Origin: Fusobacteriaceae bacterium UBA2433
GTDB lineage: Bacteria; Fusobacteriota; Fusobacteriia; Fusobacteriales; Fusobacteriaceae
Assembly (NCBI GenBank): GCA_002342785.1
Contig: DDQV01000170.1
Location: 1-38,950 of the forward strand
Length of the DNA stretch: 38,950 nt
Direction: 5' to 3'
Numbering within the stretch: the stretch's first letter is position 1; each line of letters starts with the position of its first letter. Of the stretch, positions 33,428 to 38,950 are shown piece after piece. Made by a program: the position numbers and the translations under genes. Under the pieces are notes generated by a model. That model was not told where the DNA came from and did not search any database. It was given only the letters and a program-made list of their open reading frames with translations.

Positions 33428-34084
33428 ATGAAAAAAGAAATATTGAAATATCTAAAATTATTTTTAGGTTTTTTTGTCTGTTCGTTAGGGATAATAATAA
33501 TAATTAAATCTGATTTGGGTTTTTCTCCGTGGGATGTACTTCATCAAGGAATATCCAAAGTTAGTAAATTGACCATAGGTCAAGCTAGTATCTTAGTTGG
33601 GTCTGTAGTTATAACTTTAGATTTTTATCTAGGAGAAAGGATAGGTAGTGGAAGTATCTTAAATATTATTTTCATAGGGACCTTTATGGATTTAATCCTT
33701 TATTTAGATATAGTTCCTCTAAGTAATGGTGTTTTTGTAGGAATATTTATGATGTTCTTAGGAATATTTATATTAAGTGTAGGATGTTATCTATATATAT
33801 CTACTGGACTTGGATGTGGACCTAGAGATGCACTTATGGTGGCACTTACTAAAAAAAGTAAATTTCAAGTAGGAACAATTAGAAATTTTATTGAAATTAG
33901 TGTTTTAGTGGCTGGATATCTTATGGGAGGATATGCAGGTGTAGGAACAGTTATTACAGCTCTTTTTACAGGAATTTTTATTCAAGGAGTTTTCAAACTA
34001 TTTAAATTTGATGTTAAATCAGTAATTCATAGAGATATAAAAAGTGAAGCTATTTTATTAAAAGAATATATAGTTAATAGATAG
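33428..34084 (+). CDS. YczE/YitT-family membrane protein
   Basis: A 218-residue integral membrane protein with about five helices and the YczE-type pattern. SDLGFSPWDVLHQGISK is near 31-47, the mirrored TGLGCGPRDALMVALTKKS is near 128-146, and RNFIEISVLVAGYLMGG follows. The two G-x-x-P-x-D-x-L segments form an internal repeat typical of the family. Its transport substrate is not established. AAGAAGGAGTAGTT precedes the start. A deleted paralogue lies 850 bp upstream. The divergent XRE-cupin regulator and the palindrome between them suggest ligand-controlled expression. Confidence 0.87.
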   Translation: MKKEILKYLKLFLGFFVCSLGIIIIIKSDLGFSPWDVLHQGISKVSKLTIGQASILVGSVVITLDFYLGERIGSGSILNIIFIGTFMDLILYLDIVPLSNGVFVGIFMMFLGIFILSVGCYLYISTGLGCGPRDALMVALTKKSKFQVGTIRNFIEISVLVAGYLMGGYAGVGTVITALFTGIFIQGVFKLFKFDVKSVIHRDIKSEAILLKEYIVNR

Positions 34085-34086
34085 AT

Positions 34087-34127
34087 AAAAAAATTACTCT
34101 TAAACTTATGTAGGAGTAATTTTTTTA
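34087..34127 (+). terminator. Terminator of the yczE-like gene
   Basis: AAAAAAATTACTC pairs with GAGTAATTTTTTT around a 14-base loop. Confidence 0.8.
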
Positions 34128-34201
34128 TTGAAAATAAAATTCAAATAAATTAAATAATTATATTTTTTTATAAAAATAAACAAATAGTAAATTTAGATTA
34201 A

Positions 34202-34215
34202 ATATTGTACAATAT
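34202..34215. promoter_or_regulatory. Palindrome upstream of the second MATE gene
   Basis: ATATTGTACAATAT is a perfect 14-bp palindrome, 49 bp before the MATE start. It could be a repressor site, but short AT-rich palindromes are common in such DNA. Confidence 0.35.
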
Positions 34216-34263
34216 ATAGTCAAAATAAAGAGAAAATAAAAAGTAAATAGAAAAGGAGAAAGT

Positions 34264-35634
34264 ATGAAAATGAATATGACAGAGGGAAGTATTGCAAAGT
34301 CTCTCTTAAAAATGGCTCTTCCAGTTATGGGAACATCTTTTTTACAGATGGCTTATAATTTAATAGATATGTTTTGGATAGGAAAGATGGGTAGTAATGC
34401 TGTAGCTGCTGTAGGAAGTGCAGGATTTTATCTTTGGCTTAGTTTTGCATTTATTAGTATTACTCAGGTAGGAGCTCAAGTTAGAATTGCTCAATCTATT
34501 GGTGGAAAAAAATTAAAATTAGCTCAGAGTTATACTGTAAATGCTATTCAATTAAATATAGTTTTAGCTATTCTTTACGGTATTATTATGGTTTTATTCA
34601 AAAGTTCTCTCATTGGATTTTTTAGATTAGGAGATCTAGAAGTTATCCAGATGGCAGAAAAATATTTAGTTATCATAGGTTTTGGAATAATATTTAACTT
34701 TGCTAATCCAATTTTTACAGCAATTTTTACAGGATATGGTGATACTAAAACACCTTTTTATATGAATGCTATAGGTTTAATAATAAATATGATATTAGAT
34801 CCAATCCTTATATTTGGAATGTTAGGATTTCCAGTTATGGGAGTTGTAGGAGCTGCTATTGCTACTATAATAGCTCAAGGATCGGTAACATTATCATTTT
34901 TAATCTATATCAAAAAATTTAAACCGAGAATTTCATTGGAAGGAATATTTGATCTACCTAAGAAAAAAATTATAAAAGATATTGCTGTTTTAGGAATTCC
35001 TGTAGGATTGCAGAGTGGTTTATTTACTGGACTAACTATGATCATAGCTAGAATAATTGCTTTTTGGGGTCCAATGGCAATAGCAGTTCAAAAAGTTGGG
35101 TCTCAAGTAGAATCTTTATCTTGGATGACTGCTCTAGGATTTCAAGTTGCTCTTTCTGCTTTTATTGGACAAAATTATGGTGCTGGTCAACCAAAAAGAA
35201 TATTAAAGGGATACAAGATAGCTATGATTATTATGAGTGTTGTAGGAGTTCTAACAAGTTTACTTTTTTATCTAGGTGCTGAAAAAATATTTAGGATTTT
35301 TATTCAAGAGGAGGAGAGTGTTAGAAATGGAGTTGAATATCTAAGAATTCTATCTTATTCTCAACTTTTTATGTGTATTGAAATATTAACTGCTGGAGCT
35401 TTCAATGGATTAGGAAAAACTCAACCACCGTTTTATATTACAACTTTTTTTAATATTTTGAGAATTCCTTTGGCATTATTTCTTTCTCAAGAGAGTTTAT
35501 TAGGACTAAATGGTGTTTGGTGGACAATAACTGTTACAACTTTATTTAAGGGTACTTTTATGGTTGGATGGTTTATTAGGACAACTAAAAATTGGAATTT
35601 TTTTACTGATAAAAAAATAAAAATAGATAGATAA
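34264..35634 (+). CDS. MATE-family multidrug/cation exporter (second)
   Basis: A 456-residue, twelve-helix MATE protein. The family signatures are LLKMALPVMGTSFLQMAYNL with IDMFWIGKMGSNAVAAVG near the start, and VVGAAIATIIAQG near 197-209. The second half repeats them with SWMTALGFQVALSAFIGQNYGAGQ near 296-319. It is not closely similar to the exporter at 29481-30833, so the two are different subfamilies rather than a recent duplication. AAAGGAGAAAGT precedes the ATG. No regulator gene adjoins it; only a short palindrome lies upstream. Substrate unknown. Confidence 0.92.
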   Translation: MKMNMTEGSIAKSLLKMALPVMGTSFLQMAYNLIDMFWIGKMGSNAVAAVGSAGFYLWLSFAFISITQVGAQVRIAQSIGGKKLKLAQSYTVNAIQLNIVLAILYGIIMVLFKSSLIGFFRLGDLEVIQMAEKYLVIIGFGIIFNFANPIFTAIFTGYGDTKTPFYMNAIGLIINMILDPILIFGMLGFPVMGVVGAAIATIIAQGSVTLSFLIYIKKFKPRISLEGIFDLPKKKIIKDIAVLGIPVGLQSGLFTGLTMIIARIIAFWGPMAIAVQKVGSQVESLSWMTALGFQVALSAFIGQNYGAGQPKRILKGYKIAMIIMSVVGVLTSLLFYLGAEKIFRIFIQEEESVRNGVEYLRILSYSQLFMCIEILTAGAFNGLGKTQPPFYITTFFNILRIPLALFLSQESLLGLNGVWWTITVTTLFKGTFMVGWFIRTTKNWNFFTDKKIKIDR

Positions 35635-35639
35635 AAAAT

Positions 35640-35683
35640 AAAAACAGATTCTATGAATATTTCTATCATAGAATCTGTTTTTT
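35640..35683. terminator. Bidirectional terminator
   Basis: AAAAACAGATTCTATGA pairs with TCATAGAATCTGTTTTT, a 17-bp perfect stem, between the convergent MATE and flavoenzyme genes. Confidence 0.9.
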
Positions 35684-35697
35684 ATTTTTAAATCTTT

Positions 35698-36636
35698 TTA
35701 TCTATTTTCAAATACTGGTCTAAATCTTTTAAATACTTCTTTAACAGAGATTATATCTTTTATCTTCCATACATCTTTACCAGCAAAGAAAACACCAGAT
35801 TCTAAATCACCATTATGACCTGCAACTAATTTGTCATTTACACAAAATGTATGAGTACATTTTTTTAAACATTGAGTACATCTTGTGGGTCTTTCTTGAG
35901 TGCCAGCTATGAGTCTATCAACAAATGGACTTATTATAGCATTTGCAGGTAGCCCTGCACAGGAAGCAATTTCTACAACTTCACCTTTTTGTGTATTTAC
36001 ATACATCTCTTTAAATTCATCTCCAACTTCACACTCATCAGTAGCTATAAATCTTGTACCCATCTGTACACCAACAGCTCCTAAGTCTAACATCCTTTTA
36101 GCATCTTCAGGCTCTATTACTCCACCGGCTCCAAAAACAGGAATTTTTACTGCATCAACAATATCTTTTACTATATCCCAAGAATCTAGATCAGTTCCAA
36201 GATGTCCACCGGCATTTCCACCTTCTACAACAATTGCAGTGGCTCCTAATCTTTCAGATAGTTTAGCACCTTTAACAGAAGATACAATTGGAAAGATTGG
36301 TACATTTCTTTCCTTTCCAATTTTAAATACACCTTTAGAAAATCCAGCACCACAGACAATTAATTCTGCACCGGCATCGATAGATGCATTTACTGCTTCT
36401 TCAAAATTGCTAACAGCAACCATTACATTTACTCCAATAGCTCCGGCTTTTTCTCCCATATATTCTTTTGCTTTTATAATTTCACTTTTTAACTCTTCTA
36501 TTCCAATAGCCGAACCAGCGATTAGACCTATTCCGCCTTCTCTTGCTACAGCTCCTGCTAATCTTGACATAGACGCTCTAATTGCCATACCGCCTTGTAT
36601 AATTGGTACTTCTATTTCTAAATTACCTATTTTCAT
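35698..36636 (-). CDS. Nitronate monooxygenase/FabK-like flavoenzyme
   Basis: A 312-residue FMN-dependent TIM barrel of the nitronate monooxygenase/enoyl-ACP reductase II family. Signatures are VPIIQGGMAIRASMSRLAGA near 9-28, then GVNVMVAVSNF, VEGGNAGGHLGTD, PVFGAGGV and GAVGVQMGTRFIATDE for flavin and substrate binding. A cysteine cluster CTQCLKKCTHTFC near the C-terminus occurs in several anaerobe members. I place the start at 36636, after AGGAGGATTTATT; the longer frame would begin in the promoter region. Whether it is FabK or a nitronate-oxidising enzyme cannot be settled here: no fatty acid synthesis gene adjoins it, and the GGNAGGHLGTD wording is more like the latter group. Confidence 0.88.
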   Translation of the reverse strand: MKIGNLEIEVPIIQGGMAIRASMSRLAGAVAREGGIGLIAGSAIGIEELKSEIIKAKEYMGEKAGAIGVNVMVAVSNFEEAVNASIDAGAELIVCGAGFSKGVFKIGKERNVPIFPIVSSVKGAKLSERLGATAIVVEGGNAGGHLGTDLDSWDIVKDIVDAVKIPVFGAGGVIEPEDAKRMLDLGAVGVQMGTRFIATDECEVGDEFKEMYVNTQKGEVVEIASCAGLPANAIISPFVDRLIAGTQERPTRCTQCLKKCTHTFCVNDKLVAGHNGDLESGVFFAGKDVWKIKDIISVKEVFKRFRPVFENR

Positions 36637-36663
36637 AATAAATCCTCCTAAAAAATTGCTTAC

Positions 36664-36689
36664 TATATAATAACACTTGTTATTATATA
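36664..36689 (-). promoter_or_regulatory. Palindromic operator in the flavoenzyme promoter
   Basis: TATATAATAACA, CT and TGTTATTATATA make a perfect palindrome with 12-bp arms. On the minus strand it fills the spacer between TTGCAA and TATTAT, which are 17 bp apart. This is where a repressor, for example of the MarR or TetR type, would block the flavoenzyme gene. Confidence 0.65.
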
Positions 36690-36802
36690 TTGCAATGTTT
36701 TCTAAAAATATATTTAAAAATACAAATTTTATAGAGATACCAAGGAGTAAAAGGATATTTTCTTTATATAGATTTGACATTTTTTTTGCCTAGAGTGTTA
36801 TT

Positions 36803-37368
36803 TTAATCTTTAACTAATTTTAAATTTTCTATATTTTCACTGGGAGATTTATGTAAAGTAATAATATCTTCCGAAGTAACCACTCCTATTGGTATATATT
36901 CCCTTACATATAGATATTTAACATGATCTGCTCTACTAAAACTTATGGCATATTTAACTTCTTGTGTAGACTGAATCCCTGCTATAGAGTTAGAATCAAA
37001 TATATACATGGTGAATTCTCGACTCAGACAGCCTTGACTTTTCATTGTACAATTAAAAGTTTGTTTAAAACTTCCCCATTTAATACCATATTCAAATGTA
37101 TTTGGAAGTTCTAAAATATTATGAGAGCTTTCATTTCTATAAATTTCTATAATTTTTTTGTCTAATTTAAATTTAACAGTATATTTTTTTCCTATCTCAA
37201 GAGATCTTTTGGCAGCTGTTCTAAAAAAATCTCCAATTTCATTTTTTACCCTTAACATATCTCTAGATTCAGCTTGTTTTTTTATGGATAAACTTCCAAC
37301 ATTTATTAAAACTCCTATGATAGCGATCACTATCAACATTTCTATTAGTGTAAATCCTTTTTTTTCAT
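36803..37368 (-). CDS. Type IV prepilin-like protein, out of frame at an A8 tract
   Basis: From residue 7 onward the frame gives a normal prepilin-like protein. The hydrophobic helix MLIVIAIIGVLINVGSLSIKK is followed by a soluble domain of about 150 residues. It is paralogous to the gene at 37529-38095 (KKQAESR.ML, GDFFR.AAKRSLE.GKKY are shared). The leader K-G-F-T-L-I-E, which contains the prepilin peptidase site, is also present, but the only ATG (37366-37368, after GAGGTGAAAAT) is separated from it by AAAAAAAA. With eight A the ATG is out of frame; nine A would restore Met-Lys-Lys-Lys-Gly-Phe-Thr. So full-length prepilin needs slippage or a different tract length. No assembly genes are nearby. 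Confidence 0.75.
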
Positions 37369-37436
37369 ATTTTCACCTCTGACTATTATAATTAAAATGT
37401 TATTTTTTATTTACTATTTTATTATTAATTTCCTTT

Positions 37437-37487
37437 AATAAAAAAAGAAAATCTTTATTTTAAAATTCTAAAATATAAATTTTCTTT
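37437..37487 (-). terminator. Probable terminator between the prepilin genes
   Basis: On the minus strand AAAGAAAAT pairs with ATTTTCTTT, which runs into a T tract. It lies 42 bp after the stop of the gene at 37529-38095. Confidence 0.55.
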
Positions 37488-37528
37488 GTATATATTACTA
37501 TTTTTTATCTATAATATTATATTATTCT

Positions 37529-38095
37529 CTATTGTTCTTTAATAATATTCCAGTAAGTTGTATTACTTACACTTCTTGAATCACTTGTTATTTTTTCTCT
37601 TTTTACTTCACTTATAGGAACATATTCTTTAACATGTAAAAATTTGACATGTGTATCTGTTGTTGTAAATCTTATGGCATATTTCGCTATCCAATCATTT
37701 TGAGTTTCTGAATTAGCTTTAAAAACATATAGAGTAAAACCACCACTCATATTTCCGTTAGTTGTGAGAGTCTTAGTAATATCTTGGCTGACTGAAGATG
37801 CAGAAATTTTTTCATATTCAAATATATTAGGTAACTCTAAAGTATCGGTAATTTCCCCATTTCTAGAAATTGTTATCTCTTTTCCAGTTAGATCAAAATG
37901 AATGGAATATTTTTTTCCTGTTTCGAGAGATCTCTTAGCTGCTACTCTAAAAAAATCTCCAAATTCATTTTGTATTTTTAACATAGCTCTAGATTCAGCT
38001 TGTTTTTTTATAGAAACTCCTCCGACACTTACCAAGATACCTATAAGAGCTACGACTATTAATAGTTCTATGATTGTAAATCCTTTACTTTTCAT
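37529..38095 (-). CDS. Type IV prepilin-like protein
   Basis: A 188-residue prepilin. It has a short leader MKSKG, the peptidase site G-F-T at 5-7, the conserved E near 10 in IIELLIVVALIGILVSVGG, and then a soluble GspH-like C-terminal domain. After cleavage and N-methylation it would be inserted into a type IV pilus or related filament as a minor subunit. AGGAGGAAAAAT precedes the ATG. The next gene on the same strand is its paralogue, with a frame problem near its start. No peptidase, ATPase or secretin gene is present in the window, so the assembly system must be encoded elsewhere. Confidence 0.9.
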   Translation of the reverse strand: MKSKGFTIIELLIVVALIGILVSVGGVSIKKQAESRAMLKIQNEFGDFFRVAAKRSLETGKKYSIHFDLTGKEITISRNGEITDTLELPNIFEYEKISASSVSQDITKTLTTNGNMSGGFTLYVFKANSETQNDWIAKYAIRFTTTDTHVKFLHVKEYVPISEVKREKITSDSRSVSNTTYWNIIKEQ

Positions 38096-38166
38096 ATTTT
38101 TCCTCCTAGTAAAAAGTTTGAACTTTTATCCTCTATTTCAATTTTACCATTTTTTTTCTTTAACTT

Positions 38167-38197
38167 AAAAAAAAATGGAGAAATTCTCCATTTTTAA
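38167..38197. terminator. Terminator of tpx
   Basis: AAAAATGGAG pairs with CTCCATTTTT around a five-base loop, with A and T runs on both sides. Confidence 0.85.
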
Positions 38198-38213
38198 TTT
38201 ATTTCAAATTTTT

Positions 38214-38717
38214 TTATACCAATTCTTTTGCTATATCCATTGCTTTATCATAGTCAGGATGATTTGTAACTTCTTGTACATACTCTACATATTTTACAAT
38301 TCCATCTTTACCTATAACTATAATTCCTCTAGATAAAAGTCTTAACTCGTCTAAAATAAATCCATATTTCATTCCAAAATCTAAACCTTTATGATCAGAA
38401 AGTGTGATTGCTGTATCTATACCTTTATTTGCACAAAATTTACCTAAGGCAAATGGTAGATCAGCTGAAATAGTAATTACATTGATATCTCCATGTTCAT
38501 ATGCTTCAGTATTAAATCTGATTGTTTGTAGTTCACATACAGGTGTATCTACTGAGGGTACAACTGAGATTATAACTACTTTCCCCTTAAGTTCTTCTAA
38601 ACTAAATGGTGATAAATCTGTTTTCAAAGCTGTAAAATTTGGTGCAACTGCTCCTACTTTAATTTCGTTCCCCACTAATGTTAATGGATTTCCTCCAAAT
38701 GTTATATTGTTAATCAA
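38214..38717 (-). CDS. tpx: Thiol peroxidase
   Basis: Tpx reduces hydrogen and organic peroxides using thioredoxin. The peroxidatic cysteine is in SVDTPVCELQT and the resolving cysteine in LGKFCANKG, spaced as in the atypical 2-Cys Tpx group. The N-terminus ITFGGNPLTLVG is typical. I choose the TTG at 38717 (167 residues, the usual length). GGAGG lies eight bases before it, whereas the upstream in-frame ATG at 38732 overlaps that ribosome binding site. The protein is cytoplasmic, with no signal peptide. It probably protects this anaerobe-like organism from oxygen stress; no regulator is adjacent. Confidence 0.94.
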   Translation of the reverse strand: MINNITFGGNPLTLVGNEIKVGAVAPNFTALKTDLSPFSLEELKGKVVIISVVPSVDTPVCELQTIRFNTEAYEHGDINVITISADLPFALGKFCANKGIDTAITLSDHKGLDFGMKYGFILDELRLLSRGIIVIGKDGIVKYVEYVQEVTNHPDYDKAMDIAKELV

Positions 38718-38813
38718 TCTAAACACCTCCATAATTATTGTATAATAAACTTTACAATAATTTTTATCAAAAGTCAATTTTTTAGAATTATTTTATTTTT
38801 GTAATCATTATAA

Positions 38814-38950
38814 TTAGCTATATATTTCTACTTCTTCTAAATCAGGATTGAATTTATTACCAGCTGATATAAGTCTATTTATATCTAGCTTAGATAAAAA
38901 TTTTCCATACTCACTGTCGTGTACTATAAAAAATATTTCTTTTTTTATAT
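38814..38950 (-). CDS. C-terminal part of an unidentified gene (partial)
   Basis: On the minus strand a frame enters from the right edge and ends in TAA at 38814-38816. The last residues read EIFFIVHDSEYGKFLSKLDI and NRLISAGNKFNPDLEEVEIYS. It looks like a real protein end, but I do not recognise it. It is upstream of tpx on the same strand, with about 95 bp between. Confidence 0.55.
   Translation of the reverse strand, partial: IKKEIFFIVHDSEYGKFLSKLDINRLISAGNKFNPDLEEVEIYS

Noticed and set aside
29481..35634. The two MATE exporters as a tandem duplication
   Set aside because: Their sequences and signature wordings differ throughout; they are different subfamilies.
35900..36670. 256-codon open frame on the plus strand opposite the flavoenzyme gene
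   Set aside because: It is exactly antisense to a well-supported gene, its translation is low-complexity Ser/Thr/Ile/Pro, and there is no ribosome binding site.
36637..36780. N-terminal extension of the flavoenzyme gene
   Set aside because: The extension covers the promoter and palindrome and is not family-like; the ATG at 36636 has a proper AGGAGG site.
1..38950. CRISPR arrays, tRNA genes, transposases or prophage genes
   Set aside because: Read for regularly spaced repeats, cloverleaf ends and integrase or transposase motifs; none was found.

Overview
The window is very AT-rich, uses AGA for most arginines, carries strong AGGAGG ribosome binding sites and has densely packed genes with U-tailed hairpins between them. 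Together with YeiH, CtlX, YczE, DUF554 and Tpx-type genes and a MotB/OmpA-like peptidoglycan-anchored protein, this suggests a member of the Fusobacteriota (Fusobacterium, Ilyobacter, Cetobacterium or Psychrilyobacter-like). The phylum is my inference; nothing in the window proves the species. I see no rRNA, tRNA, CRISPR array, transposase or phage structural gene.

Layout. (1) 1-8063 is part of a type I restriction-modification island. It has the tail of an unidentified gene, hsdS, a protein kinase-like gene, a PD-(D/E)XK-like gene, two decayed reading-frame remnants and hsdR. The hsdM gene is not in the window. (2) 8097-10205 (minus strand) is a YeiH-type membrane protein with its LysR-type regulator. 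(3) 10375-13606 is a strong promoter, a 25-codon leader ORF, a terminator-like hairpin, and then an operon of amino-acid-binding protein, HcxA/GldA-like 2-oxoacid reductase and class I aminotransferase. (4) 13604-14056 (minus) is a YkvA/DUF1232 gene. (5) 14277-20946 is a complete type I Zorya anti-phage operon (zorA-zorB-zorC-zorD). With the restriction island this makes two defence loci in one window. (6) 21312-24029 is a membrane PAS-GGDEF-EAL protein. (7) 24158-27145 is CtlX-like amidinohydrolase, then a consensus promoter, an adenine-class purine riboswitch with an overlapping terminator, and adenine deaminase.

(8) 27170-32434 holds an EI24 membrane protein, a broken cyclase-family gene, a BmrR-like MerR regulator divergent from a MATE exporter across a 24-bp perfect palindrome, a DUF554 membrane protein, and a second MerR regulator whose expected ATG is ATA. 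(9) 32491-34127 is a duplicated module. Two near-identical palindromes differ by compensating changes; one precedes an intact yczE-like gene and the other a 44-codon deletion remnant of the same gene, and an XRE-cupin regulator lies between them. (10) 34202-35683 is a second MATE exporter. (11) 35698-36689 (minus) is a nitronate monooxygenase/FabK-like flavoenzyme behind a perfect palindrome. (12) 36803-38095 (minus) holds two paralogous type IV prepilin-like genes, one thrown out of frame by an A8 tract right after its ATG. (13) 38214-38717 is thiol peroxidase, followed by the C-terminal part of an unidentified gene at the right edge.

The most notable items are the kinase and nuclease-like genes lodged between hsdS and hsdR, the Zorya operon, the adenine riboswitch/deaminase pair, the leader-ORF/hairpin ahead of the oxoacid operon, the duplicated palindrome with compensatory changes, and the A8 tract in the prepilin.
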